From the NCBI GenBank assembly GCA_964020155.1, contig OZ026565.1:1010001-1030000 (forward strand): a stretch of 20,000 bases of DNA, written 5' to 3'. The position numbers and the translations under genes were made by a program. This DNA is from Chondrilla cf. caribensis (lineage: Eukaryota; Porifera; Demospongiae; Chondrillida; Chondrillidae). The notes below the pieces were generated by a model. It had not been told where the DNA came from. It saw only the letters and a program-made list of their open reading frames with translations, and searched no databases. Shown piece after piece: positions 8,401 through 17,432 of this stretch. Position 1 is the first letter of the stretch. Every line of letters starts with the position of its first letter.

Positions 8401-10095
8401 GAAGAGTAGTGGTGATGATGTAAGTTAATAGCACATTACTATGGGCTACGTGAACAAAAATTAATGATACCAAATATGGCAATTTACAAAGGGGGAAGAG
8501 ATTGGATAAAGATTGGTAGTGATGATGTAAGCTTAACGGCAATTTAGTATCTCTGAGCTATGTGAAAAACTGTTACCAAATATTATGTTGTTGGGGAACT
8601 CAATTTGAATTTGTGAACGCACGTTGAGAAGACAGTCTGGTGGAGGGTAGAGTTCTTCATCTTTTATCACAGATAAAGTCTTAGAATACTACTATTCACC
8701 AGACTATGTTTCTCAATGTACGTTCCCAAATCCAAAATGATTTTCCCAACAATTGGAAACATCACAGTCCGAAATCCCTATTTGAATATCACCAAATATG
8801 TCTGTGATAAAGTGAAGAGGGTAGATATCACACAGAAACTACTTGCATGACACAGTCAAGAAGTCATGCCAGTGCGGTAAACTCTCACATCACAGTGGGC
8901 ACTTGTAGGAGAGTTGTGAGAGGTTTGGGAGATATGCCTGGACTCACTTCTGTGATTCTAATGCATCCAATAGTGCACACACATACTACGTATTACTGTA
9001 ACAGCAATTACAGTGTGCACTAATCAGGAGTGTGTACCATCCAGGAGTGTGTACTAACCAGGAGTGTGTACTAACCAGGAGTGTGTACTAACCAGGAGTG
9101 TGTACTAACCAAGAGTGTGTACTAACCAGGAGCATGTACTAACCAAGAGTGTGTACTAACCAGGAGCGTGTACTAACAGGAAGTGTGTACCAACAGGGAG
9201 TGTATACCAACTGCGAGTGTGTACTAACTGGGAGTGTGTACTAATTGGAAGTATGTACTAACTGCGAAATGTGTACTAAAGGAGCGTACACAAATGAGGA
9301 GTATGTACCAACCAGGGAACTTATTAAGTAAGTTGCAGTGTACAAAATTCTCTGATTCAGACTGTCAGGAATCATATTAGACTAGGATAGCAAATCCAGT
9401 AACACACTGCCACAGTGACTGAAAAAAACAGAAGAATCTGAATTTATAAAGAATTAGAAAAGTGATGTACACAGTTCTGAATCATTTTGGTTAATGAAAA
9501 TTTGACAGCAAAGTTCATTAATATCCTCATTGCGCACTTTCAATACTACAGGTTATCGTGCTAATCGAAGACATTAAGATGAGGTAATTAACAAAAATGC
9601 AAATACTCCCAAATGGAAAGGTTGCAAAGCCAATAACGAGATAAAACACAGAAACACAGACGTCAATCAATCACGAGCAAATAGTAGCTGTGGAATACAC
9701 ACTGTCTGTACTATACTTTCCATATACGTAATCACCAAATTGATATCGGGTGAAAATGAAGGTGACCTCACCTTTTGTAGAGCATCTTCGTTCATCTCTG
9801 CTGACACTCCAATCCCATTCTCTTTCCACTTTCTAACTTCTGGTGTCCGTCCTTTCTCAACGGTAGAGTCATTCCCGGACACGATGCCCTCCAAGGCACG
9901 CGCTGAGAATTCGGTTGCGTTGGTCCCATTCCCCACCCTCTCCTTCCACACCACAATGTAGCGCGAAGCCGTTTCACGTTTCGTGGGTCCGTAAGTTGAC
10001 CTCTTACGAAGCTTAGGATGCTCCAATATCGCCTGAGCGAGTACAGTACACACGACTATCAACGTCACAGCTACAGGTAGACTGAGTGTCTTCAT
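4423..10095 (-). CDS. Secreted proteinase-K-like subtilase (S8) with I9 propeptide and C-terminal repeats, three exons
   Basis: Exons run 10095-9772, 6982-6028 and 5462-4423, joined at phase 0 and then phase 1, giving 772 codons plus TGA. All junctions are GT-AG: AAAG|GTGAGG, TTCAG|GTATTG, ACAAG|GTAGGT, TGCAG|GTAGGA. Domain order: signal peptide 1-21, I9 propeptide about 45-125, peptidase S8 about 140-425, Thr/Pro linker 429-495, and five ~50-residue repeats to the C-terminus. The catalytic set is complete, so an active secreted endopeptidase that removes its own propeptide is expected. A dibasic KRS near residue 31 could be an extra processing site. An I9-only paralogue is convergent with it, ending 1.6 kb away. 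Similarity is closest in style to proteinase K and PCSK9-type enzymes rather than furins (there is no P-domain). Confidence 0.9.
5463..6027 (-). other. Subtilase intron 2
   Basis: A 565-bp phase-1 intron (donor GTAGGTTC, acceptor CTTCAATGCAG). Near the donor it contains a short AAT/AAC trinucleotide microsatellite at about 5970-6001. Nothing else is recognised. Confidence 0.8.
6028..6982 (-). CDS. Subtilase exon 2: end of propeptide and complete S8 catalytic domain
   Basis: Residues 109-426. It opens with VLDMEDVELVEED, the last strand of the I9 fold. The catalytic domain begins near WHLDRIDQ (139). Visible motifs are FILDSGIRY (Asp170), GHGTHCAG (His203), the substrate-binding VVSMSL (260-265), the oxyanion-hole VAAGN (Asn293) and SGTSMASP (Ser366). 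Having the whole catalytic core in one exon rules out disruption of it by introns. The length (about 285 aa) is normal for proteinase-K-type enzymes. Extra cysteines (Cys200, Cys207, Cys231, Cys299, Cys338) suggest disulfides. No frameshift or stop is present. Confidence 0.95.
7020..7145 (+). repeat. Weak ~41-bp tandem repeat
   Basis: Two to three diverged copies. Each has a GAACAAACACAACA-like start, AAGTAAGCAAAT in the middle and ATGAACATGG at the end (the second copy reads AAACAAATACAACA, AAGTAAACAGAT, ATAAACATGA). It is close to the acceptor of intron 1. Confidence 0.5.
7564..7712 (+). repeat. Direct repeat pair around GCTAGGGACTGRGTGAAGTG
   Basis: GCTAGGGACTGGGTGAAGTG at about 7587 recurs as GCTAGGGACTGAGTGAAGTG at about 7689. 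Both are near TACATAAGC blocks, indicating a small local duplication about 100 bp apart. Confidence 0.6.
8325..8585 (+). repeat. Diverged ~100-110-bp tandem repeat
   Basis: Two and a half copies, recognised by recurring TTACTATGGGYTAYGYGAACAA (about 8337, 8433 and, degenerate, 8543), then ACCAAATAT, GGCAATTTACARAGGG and GGTAGTGATGATGTAAG. Located in subtilase intron 1. Confidence 0.6.
8588..8752. mobile_element. 165-bp MITE-like element with ~55-bp terminal inverted repeats
   Basis: The left arm begins TTGTTGGGGAACTCAATTTG and runs to CAGTCTGGTG. The right arm begins CACCAGACTA and ends CATTTTGGGAA-type sequence closing with TTTTCCCAACAA. In the outer 43 positions 36 match between arms. The ~54-bp spacer has no coding capacity. 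No convincing target-site duplication is seen. Its ends differ from those of the TACAGTGGAACC family. Confidence 0.75.
9014..9317 (-). repeat. 17-bp minisatellite, about 18 units, same family as 1391-2407
   Basis: Plus-strand unit AGGAGTGTGTACTAACC, the exact reverse complement of the unit in the I9-only gene's intron. Read along the subtilase's own sense strand it is GGTTAGTACACACTCCT. Units at the right (donor-proximal) end are more degenerate (AACTGGGAGTG, AATTGGAAGTA). Confidence 0.9.
9772..10095 (-). CDS. Subtilase exon 1: signal peptide and most of the I9 propeptide
   Basis: Residues 1-108. MKTLSLPVAVTLIVVCTVLA is a clear signal peptide. The KLRKRS stretch near 28-33 is basic. SRYIVVWKERV (44-54) starts the I9 fold and NGIGVSAEMNEDALQK (93-108) aligns with FGMYSVDMNKPALKE of the I9-only gene. 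The ATG at 10095 was chosen because it is the only one giving a signal peptide and sits about 85 nt from a TATA box. The frame reads on past the donor for 34 codons, which are intronic. Confidence 0.9.
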
Positions 10096-10179
10096 AATCC
10101 CCGAGGTTTAATCCGAGCAGGTAGGAATGCCGGAATCGCAAAACCAGGTACGACAGTTGAATGGCAGGTCTACAGATCT

Positions 10180-10188
10180 CTTATATAA
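10180..10188 (-). promoter_or_regulatory. TATA box of the subtilase gene
   Basis: Minus-strand TTATATAAG lies about 85 bp upstream of the ATG. Initiation about 30 bp downstream of it would give a 5' untranslated leader of about 55 nt. This is the best core-promoter match upstream of the gene. Confidence 0.55.
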
Positions 10189-10533
10189 TCAACCACAGGT
10201 TGCATTAACAAGGCTTCTTCACTTCACATTCACTACCCATACCAACAACTGTGTCACAGTCAACACAGAAATTATACATATTTCAATACATGTGTAATAA
10301 TATAAATACCCAACATATTACATACATAGATACCATGCTGGTATATTATGTATTCCCAGTACAGTAGCATGTTTGGAAGAGATGATGCAATATAAAGCCA
10401 CATTAATGAGGTTGATGCGTGACTATTATAATCAACCTACTGTAATTGATATGATTCGATTCGAAGTAAAGTGGGCAGAATACTAATAGGTACCAGTACA
10501 AACACAATCAAAACATTTGAACACGTGTGCACA
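10189..10533. other. Upstream region of the subtilase gene
   Basis: Non-coding DNA between the TATA box and the (CA)n tract. It presumably contains upstream regulatory sequence. No repeated or known binding motif stands out. Confidence 0.35.
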
Positions 10534-10912
<379 letters not shown>

Positions 10913-10914
<2 letters not shown>

Positions 10915-11504
10915 ATTCGCTGTGTAGCTATGGTGGTGCCAGCTACCTCAATTTCGACAGCTCTGATACACAAGCAAGCCTAGCTAACCAATTGAAGTGG
11001 AGATATAACCATACGAATATACCACCACTGAGCATGTCATATTCTGATTGGTACATATGTACAGAATAGTCACAATCAACTCTTCCCTTACAAGCCAGAT
11101 TGCTCTCTCACATCTGTAATAATGGAATGACCGGGTGAAGATTAATAATCTGGGTTACATCCCAGAGTCGTGAATACAATTTGCTATAATTTCATAAACA
11201 TATTAACTTCCCCACATGTGACCAGGAGCCCTAGAAACGCTGTGTAAACAAACAAAAACTTGGTCTGGAGGACTGCACCATCTAAGACTTCCTGATGGTC
11301 ATTATGGCCAGCAGAGCCTTGTGGACGGGCTAACTCAATTACACTTACTAAATGCACCACACGTGCACACTACCACCTGCGGTGGCTCCTAAGGATGGTG
11401 GTCACTCTCTTGAGTTCAGTCACGCAATATGGATCATGGACGCTGGAGTGCAATGAGTCATCACACACACGTGGTACAGCACATGGAACCTGTCTTTAGT
11501 GGTC
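10913..11504. other. Intergenic sequence, nothing recognised
   Basis: No supported exon, RNA gene or repeat is visible here. The open frame entering from the (CA)n tract ends at 11069 and has no gene character. Confidence 0.4.
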
Positions 11505-11830
11505 AACCTTAGGACCCAAATAAGGGGTTGTTGTAGAGAGGTGGTCTGTATACACAACAGGTTGAATTGTACACTATGGACCTTTGGGACTTAGTAACCT
11601 GGTTGTTGTAGAGAGGTGGTCTGTATACACAATGGGTTATGGGAATCTTATTTAAAGTGGGGAGGCCTTTAGCCCGAAGACTACTTTTCAAGGCACCCAC
11701 TAAACAACAGGTTGAATTGTACACTATGGACCTTTGGGACTTAGTAACTTGGTTGTTGTAGAGAGGTGGTCTGTATACACAACAGGCTGAATTGTACACT
11801 AGCTATAGACATTTTGGGATGTAGTAACCT
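11505..11830 (+). repeat. 75-bp tandem repeat with an interrupting segment
   Basis: The unit begins GGTTGTTGTAGAGAGGTGGT and continues CTGTATACACAACAGGTTGA to CTTTGGGACTTAGTAACCT. Starts at 11526, 11601 and 11751. Between the second and third starts, a ~75-bp unrelated segment (about 11632-11705, containing GGGGAGGCCTTTAGCCC) splits one unit after TATACACAA. The unit then resumes at AACAGGTTGAATTG. Confidence 0.8.
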
Positions 11831-11959
11831 GGCAGGTATAGCTCTAGAGATGACCTGCCAATACAGTGACCATCACACACAGGTTACATTGTAATCTGTG
11901 TTGTCAAATCAATCCACAAATACATCACATGTTACAATGATGTGGAGTCCGCAATGGTA

Positions 11960-12138
11960 TACAGCGAATACTCCTTAATCCGCTGCAATTTGTTTTCAAA
12001 GAATATGGTGGATTAACGAGTTTGGCAGATTAATTGGATATTCATTGGTACTTGTACATTATATTGGTAGTGGCAAATTGTGGCAGATTGAAAGGATTGG
12101 TGGATAAAGCAATGGTGGATTAATGAGAATCCACTGTA
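11960..12138 (+). mobile_element. Dispersed ~180-bp inverted-end element, copy 2
   Basis: Left end TACAGCGAATACTCCTTAAT; right end, read as complement, TACAGTGGATTCTCATTAAT. The middle matches 526-713. A fragment of the right end (AGAATCCACTGTAG) also occurs near 8000 in subtilase intron 1. No coding capacity. Confidence 0.65.
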
Positions 12139-13230
12139 TGCCTATAAATGTGAGATTTCTGCATTTGGTCCATTGTGGAGATTTCAGATACTCCAAAAAT
12201 ACACAATATCAGTGCTGGCGTGCACACAGGAGACAAACATCATAATCACGTTATGTCTCCAAACAATGCTACAATGGCGGGCTAAGTGGCAACACACTCT
12301 CACTGTCGGGAGGAGGATTAAATCACTCCAGAGCTTCACAAACTGTGGACTATTACATACATGTGTCTGGTTTTAGTCATGTTTATGTAAAACGACACTG
12401 CAATTTGAGAAGGAATTAGAACTAAGGCAGACCAACATTCAAGCACAAGAAGGAAGCACTGCTAATGGAATCACAAGCAGGGAGGAACATGGTACTTGCT
12501 CTAGTTTTCGTGGGGCTTTACATATTTTTGTAACATTGTGAACCGTTTTGGGCTTGTGAACATTTGATCTTCAAATTCTTTCTCCTCCAAACGAGGCCAT
12601 CTAGAGAGATTCATGCTATCGCGAATCGCGAATGTGAAATCCAAACTGCAAGGCCGGATAGCAACACAAACAAACTTCACATGTACAAATCACACTCATT
12701 GACCATCGAGAGTGAATTTACGTATATACTTCCTTATAGTGACTACTGTCATCTTTACAGTATTGGTCTTAATGAGTAGGGTGGTCACTAACTTAATCAG
12801 GTCTTTTAAAATTTCGAATTGATGCCGGATTACACGGACAATACTGTGGTTGGATTAAAGGCAATGACACCAAGATTTCAACACACAAATTACGCATGTA
12901 CGTACACTTAATATTGTCTGTGATGACTTGGAGAGAATTAAACAAGGATAGACCTCGTTCGATTCATCTGATAATGCCAGCCCTCTGATCAAAGATTGGA
13001 CTCATTATAACTTCACAATTGAAGCAGCCTGTGAAATTTACAAGGTTCACCAGGTCTGTAAATATTTTTATAAGCAACAGGTGTGTTTGGGTGGGTAAAA
13101 CCTTACAAGTGCACTACTGCTGCATAATTGCAGGAGACAATTAGCTGGTGAGAAACCACGGCAGATGTCTACTAAAGGCTTGCAGTTAGCACAGTAGGTA
13201 ACAAGTGAGTGGGGAGACTTGTGTCCCTTT
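12139..13230. other. Intergenic sequence, nothing recognised
   Basis: Over 1 kb with only short open frames (12173-12376, 12564-12779) that lack splice context, domain similarity or composition suggesting a gene. No tandem repeats are seen. Confidence 0.4.
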
Positions 13231-13478
13231 GCCTCCATATCTAAACCACATCCCCTCCAGGTCTAAGCTCCACCCCCTTCAGATCTAAACTCCACCCCCT
13301 CCAGATATGAGCTCCGTCCCCTCCAGATATGAGCTCCGCCCCCTCCATATCTGAACCACACCCCCCAGATCTGAGCTCCACCCCCTCCAGATTTGAGGCT
13401 CCCTCTGGCCAGATTTGAACCAAACTCCCTCCAGAATTGATCCTGCCATATATCTGAGCCAAACCCCCTACAGATCTA
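13231..13478 (+). repeat. 22-bp minisatellite, about 11 units
   Basis: Consensus unit CCCCCTCCAGATCTGAGCTCCA, with the pyrimidine-rich block on the plus strand and progressive divergence toward the right. It yields a spurious 105-codon minus-strand frame. Confidence 0.9.
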
Positions 13479-13487
13479 CGAAAACTC

Positions 13488-13564
13488 TTAGTTGAGGAAA
13501 CCTCAGTAATGAGGACAAAACATTGAGGTCCTAAAGTGTCCAAATCAAGAGGTTCCACACTGTA
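13488..13564. mobile_element. Right-end fragment of a TACAGTGGAACC-family element
   Basis: Contains GAGGAAACCTCAGTAATGAG and ends AATCAAGAGGTTCCACACTG then TA, matching the right halves of the complete elements. The left half is missing and is replaced by the adjoining 22-bp minisatellite. Confidence 0.6.
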
Positions 13565-13747
13565 TTGACCAGCAGGCTACACTGGACACCAGAAAGACAC
13601 CTCCACATTCTGTTGTGTCTGGCACACTCAAATCTATTAGTGAGGTATATTGATTACAGCGTTAATCAAACGAAATTCAATACGCATAAAGAAATATACA
13701 CCTGCACTTAAGTAGAGAGAGATCCAGTTACAATCTGTGAAGTGTAA

Positions 13748-14038
13748 CAGGAAACAAATGTGAAGCAGGAAGTCTTAAGGTGTTACAGGAAGTATGTCAA
13801 ATACACATACTGTTTCATCATAATAGATGATGTGAAACACAGGAAGTGATGACAGGAAGTGAAAATAGAGGTGGGTACACTGAAATCAGATCCTGAGGGG
13901 GCAGAGGGTGAATACGAGTATGTCAATTCTCAAACAACACACCACAGGAAGTAGAAGAGTGATAGTCATCATAGGAAGTACAAAGGAGAGTGAGAAGTAT
14001 CACAGGAAGTACGTACAAATGATCTTATTACAGGAAAT
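13748..14038 (+). promoter_or_regulatory. Same-strand cluster of CAGGAAGT (ETS-like) motifs
   Basis: Exact CAGGAAGT at 13766, 13786, 13840, 13853, 13945 and 14003. Variants are at 13748 (CAGGAAAC), 13972 (TAGGAAGT) and 14031 (CAGGAAAT). All are on the plus strand, several preceded by A. ACAGGAAGT matches the ETS-family core-binding consensus. Spacing is irregular (13-92 bp) and the intervening sequence is not obviously repeated. It may be a homotypic enhancer cluster or a badly decayed minisatellite. No gene start is adjacent. Confidence 0.4.
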
Positions 14039-14633
14039 GAATGAAAAGGGGTGTGTGATAGGAGTAAACCTCTAATTCACATTGCATGTCCACTCGACAT
14101 GGTCAGTTAATGCTTAATTGTGAAGCTTTGCCGGCTTCCGCTGACCAGGGGAGATCGGACAAGTCGAAAACACCATGTCCCACAACCCTCAAAGTATAAG
14201 TGAATATAAGTGAATGTCGACCGCAAGCTACCTCCATAGGGGATACTCTTAACCACCGGGCAGACAAGCTGGCTCTGTCATCACTACCCTGCGCCATGCA
14301 CTTCCTAACAGATTGTTGGTTCGGCGAGTGCTTACTAACAAGGACACAACACAATCAATGCGCTTAATCGCATTATTACACTCCATGTTTTGATAATATT
14401 TCCATATCAAAACAGGAGCAATATGATGGTTTGATACACTCCCCATTGGAGTGCTTATCTCAGTTGAGGTATCAAATTGCCCACCCTGCTACAAAACAGT
14501 TGCTATGGATACACAAATTACACGAAATTTATCAAGCAGAGTTGATGTATCACACACATTTCTATAAGGAGAAATACATCAGGTTGAATGTCCAGGTTGT
14601 CATAACTGAACCATTATTTTGACCCACCCCAGC
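14039..14633. other. Intergenic sequence with a possible tRNA-like segment
   Basis: No gene is supported. On the minus strand, 14259-14212 has a stretch resembling tRNA promoter boxes (GGTGGTTAAGAGTATCC near the A box, CGGTCGACATTC near a one-base-deleted B box). This would fit an old tRNA-derived SINE, but no cloverleaf can be drawn with confidence. Confidence 0.25.
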
Positions 14634-14667
14634 AACTGGTCCCACAGGTGGTCTCAATTGTGAAGTC
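14634..14667 (+). repeat. Single copy of the 46-bp repeat unit
   Basis: AACTGGTCCCACAGGTGGTC followed by TCAATTGTGAAGTCT matches most of one unit of the tandem array at 18476-18684, so this unit is also dispersed. Confidence 0.7.
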
Positions 14668-14991
14668 TAAACACACCATTTGTATCTGATCAAGCCCATG
14701 ATGGGTTGAACCTTGCACAAGTACTTGAGTGATAATTGTGAAAATCACGGAGAACATTAACGCTGAACTGTAAATAAATCTCAAGGCTGTCACAGAACCA
14801 ACTCTTCAAGAAAGAATCTTGCAGCATATCCACACGTAGAAACTATCTGCTGTACAGGCCTAATTTCAGTTCTAGATCAGTAAGTTAACATTACTCTGAT
14901 ATGTAAAGTTGTAAAGAAAATTGTATGTCTCACATTCTGTTCTATGTACGTGCTATATTACGTGAAAGTTGGAGAGGCTAGGTGACATGTC

Positions 14992-15142
14992 GTGGATACG
15001 TTCAGTGGAATCACCAGCCACAAAAATTGTATTGCACCAAAGGTTTCACACCTTCGTCAATGGTGATTACACTGACGAAGGTAGCAGAACGTTTGCTGTA
15101 ATAAAACTTCAGTGGCAAGTGATTTCCACTGAAATTATCCAT
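14992..15142. mobile_element. Fold-back element 1 with nested inverted repeats
   Basis: Outer arms 14992-15021 (contains TTCAGTGGAATCACCAGCCA) and 15110-15142 (complement TTCAGTGGAAATCACTTGCC). Inner perfect 10-bp arms ACCTTCGTCA at 15050-15059 and TGACGAAGGT at 15073-15082. Between them, GAACGTTTGCTGTAATAAA resembles GAACATTTGGTGAAATAAA of the element at 16880-17055, and the left flanks share GCTAGGT. The two are therefore related. Confidence 0.7.
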
Positions 15143-15333
15143 GGTGTAGAAGTGTTTAAAAACAGTCGAGGAATCTTCTAACTCAAAACAACAATGTCTA
15201 ACAACATTACTCTTTCACACCATGTACTGTACACACAAACATACATCTATGTATGTATGCCAGTGGAGTATCAGGGGTCATTCTGTCATTCAATTGGTCA
15301 TTTGGCCGTTCATCCACCACTTGTTAATCCCAC
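15143..15333. other. Short intergenic stretch, nothing recognised
   Basis: Contains a small TACATACATCTATGTATGTA-like palindrome near 15240-15259 and no supported gene. Confidence 0.35.
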
Positions 15334-15661
15334 TACAGTGGAACCTCTCTGCTACAAACCTCTGAATTGCAGAAACCTCTGTATTAAGGACACTATTCTG
15401 TGTCCCAGTGTAGTATTGTAGCATATTAAGTGACCTCTGAATTGCAGAAACCTCTGTATTAAGGACACTATTCTGTGTCCCAGTGTAGTATTGTAGCATA
15501 TTAAGTGACCTCTGAATTGCAGAAACCTCTGTATTAAGGACACTATTCTATGACCTTGTGTAGTAATGTAATATATAAATTGCCCTCTGAATTGAGGACA
15601 CCTCTGTAATAAGGACTAAAATGAAGGACCCAATGTGTCCTTAATAGAGAGGTTCTACTGC
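15334..15661. mobile_element. TACAGTGGAACC element C with internal 75-bp triplication
   Basis: The left end is TACAGTGGAACCTCTCTGCT and the right end TTAATAGAGAGGTTCTACTG then CA. Inside, a 75-bp unit beginning CCTCTGAATTGCAGAAACCT starts at 15359, 15434 and 15509. The first two copies are nearly identical, making this copy about 150 bp longer than the single-unit element at 18887-19065. Confidence 0.8.
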
Positions 15662-15990
15662 ATATCCAACCCCTATCTCCACTTCTACATACAAACACAT
15701 TTCAAACATAATACCGATCTAGAGAGTTCACCAAATGCAATGATCTCAAATGTTTCTTTGCACGAATTTTGTCAGATTGAGGACGAATTACTGAACGTAC
15801 ACATGCATACGTGTAAGAACACCATATAAGGAAGAAAGGGTCAAATCAATTGAGAAACCTCTACCTGAGGAAGCCAGCCAATCCTCGATTGTGTGTATGG
15901 ACAAGTCGCATCCAAGACAACCCACTCACCAGAAACCTGTCTACTTCGGATGTTGGCACATGTGCGGTTACAAGTAGAATCAGTCTGTAA
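15662..15990. other. Intergenic sequence, nothing recognised
   Basis: No supported gene or repeat. The 64-codon frame starting in the adjacent element is not convincing. Confidence 0.35.
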
Positions 15991-16546
15991 TGGTCCTATG
16001 ACCGAGGTGGTCCTGTTACTGAGGTGGTCCTATTACTGAGGTGGTCTCATTACTGAGGTGGTCCTATTACCGAGGTGGTCCCATTACTGAGGTGGTCCTG
16101 TAACTGAGGCGGTCCTATTACTGAGGTGGTCCTGTTACTGAGGTGGTCCTATTACTGAGGTGGTCCTATTACTGAGGTGGTCCTGTAACTGAGGCGGTCC
16201 TATTACTGAGGTGGTCCCATTACTGAGGTGGTCCTGTAACTGAGGCGGTCCTATTACTGAGGTGGTCCTATTACTGAGGTGGTCCTATTACTGAGGTGGT
16301 CCTTTTACTGAGGTGGTCCCATTACTGAGGTGGTCCCATTACTGAGGTGGTCCCATTACTGAGGTGGTCTCATTACTGAGGTGGTCCTATTACTGAGGTG
16401 GTCCTATTACTGAGGTGGTCCCATTACTGAGGTGGTCCCATTACTGAGGTGGTCTCATTACTGAGGTGGTCCCATTACTGAGGTGGTCCTATTACTGAGG
16501 TGGTCTCATTACTGAGGTGGTCTCATTACTGAGGTGGTCCTTTTAC
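15991..16546 (+). repeat. 17-bp minisatellite (GAGGTGGTCCTATTACT), about 33 units
   Basis: Unit GAGGTGGTCCTATTACT with variants CCCATTA, CTCATTA, CTGTTA and CTGTAAC, and GAGGC in a few units. The period is strictly 17. The reverse complement of the same unit forms the array at 18004-18386. Confidence 0.97.
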
Positions 16547-16589
16547 CCAACTCAGGTGATATACTAGAGTGAGAACCATCCCTCTGTGT

Positions 16590-16784
16590 GACCACTATTG
16601 AACCATTTAGCACACAACACATTGTTGCAGACTTTTCGTACAAGGACCACCATTCTACATCGAATACAACTGGGTCTCTTGAACCTCGAGCGATGTACAA
16701 CGGAGCCGACCTCTGAGAACACCTCCGCAGGACTCGAGGATTCTGTGGGACCACCATTCAACCATCTAGCACAACACTCAACAG
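16590..16784 (+). repeat. Direct repeat pair ~159 bp apart
   Basis: GACCACTATTGAACCATTTA with following GCACACAACAC (16590) recurs as GACCACCATTCAACCATCTA and GCACAACAC (16749). The intervening DNA carries open frames on both strands that I cannot connect to a known protein. Confidence 0.6.
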
Positions 16785-16879
16785 TCGTTTCATACCTATT
16801 CATTCATATCTATATAAGTACGAATGCGAATTAATGTGTAGATCATTGAAAAGAAGTATATTTGGCTAGGTAGCATCCT

Positions 16880-17055
16880 ATGGATAAGTTCAATGGAATT
16901 CTCCAGCCTCTCAACATCCACTCGTAACCACATTCTCAACATTTTGACAGCTGACTGCTACCTTCATCAGTGGTATGGGAAGGTAGGAGTCAGCTGCTGA
17001 AACATTTGGTGAAATAAATTTTCTATGGCTGGAGAATTCCAATGAACTTGTTCAT
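16880..17055. mobile_element. Fold-back element 2 with nested inverted repeats
   Basis: Outer 29-bp arms at 16880-16908 and 17027-17055 match at 26 of 29 positions (core TTGGAATTCTCCAGCC, or AATGGAATTCTCCAGCC on the left). Inner 18-bp arms CAGCTGACTGCTACCTTC (16948-16965) and GAAGGTAGGAGTCAGCTG (16979-16996) have one mismatch and a 13-base loop. It carries the GAAACATTTGGTGAAATAAA block shared with element 1. Confidence 0.8.
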
Positions 17056-17200
17056 AATGAGTGGACCATTGCACATATCACAACTCACTTTACCAGGAGT
17101 ATACACAACATATTACAATCCCAGTGCAATGTACATCCGGTTATAGATTGCGATACGAACCCATACAAATGCACTCATATGCAGAGGAGTTGTCCATTAT

Positions 17201-17432
17201 GACATAACACACACACACACAAGCCCACATATGTACATATATACCTCATGATGACATTGGATTACACACATAACACATAACACACATAAACACATAACAC
17301 ACACATAACACATGCACAAGCCCACAAATGTACGAATATACCCTTGATGACAATGGATTACACACATAACACATAACACACATAACACACACACAAGCCC
17401 ACATATGTATATACCCCACAATGACAATGGAC
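17201..17432 (+). repeat. CA-rich tandem repeat, ~80-100-bp unit
   Basis: Three partial units, each starting ACAAGCCCACAWATGTA (about 17219, 17316 and 17393), then TATACC, GATGACAWTGGATTACACAC and a variable run of ATAACACAC. Length differences come from the ATAACACAC run. Confidence 0.8.

Larger units (their letters stand above)
6983..9771 (-). other. Subtilase intron 1
   Basis: A 2789-bp phase-0 intron splitting the I9 domain between ALQK and VLDM, the same place as the intron of the I9-only gene (ALKE/VLEM). It carries weak tandem repeats, a long-TIR element and a 17-bp minisatellite, described separately. The several short open frames at 7138-7502 lack coding character. Confidence 0.85.

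Noticed and set aside
13400..13420. tRNA B-box-like GGTTCAAATC on the minus strand
   Set aside because: It is one variant of the 22-bp minisatellite unit, and no A box or cloverleaf accompanies it.
13241..13558. 105-codon minus-strand open frame rich in Gly and Glu
   Set aside because: It is produced by the 22-bp minisatellite and the element fragment beside it.
15050..15100. Hammerhead ribozyme in fold-back element 1
   Set aside because: CTGACGA and a following GAA are present, but I could not form a proper stem II or closing stems, so it is left as a possibility to test rather than a call.
15290..15543. Repetitive minus-strand open frames (LQFRGHLICYNT repeats)
   Set aside because: They are translations of the 75-bp triplication inside a palindromic element.
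16509..16834. Overlapping open frames on both strands (up to 82 codons)
   Set aside because: No recognisable domain, overlap with a direct-repeat pair and a minisatellite edge, and no splice context.
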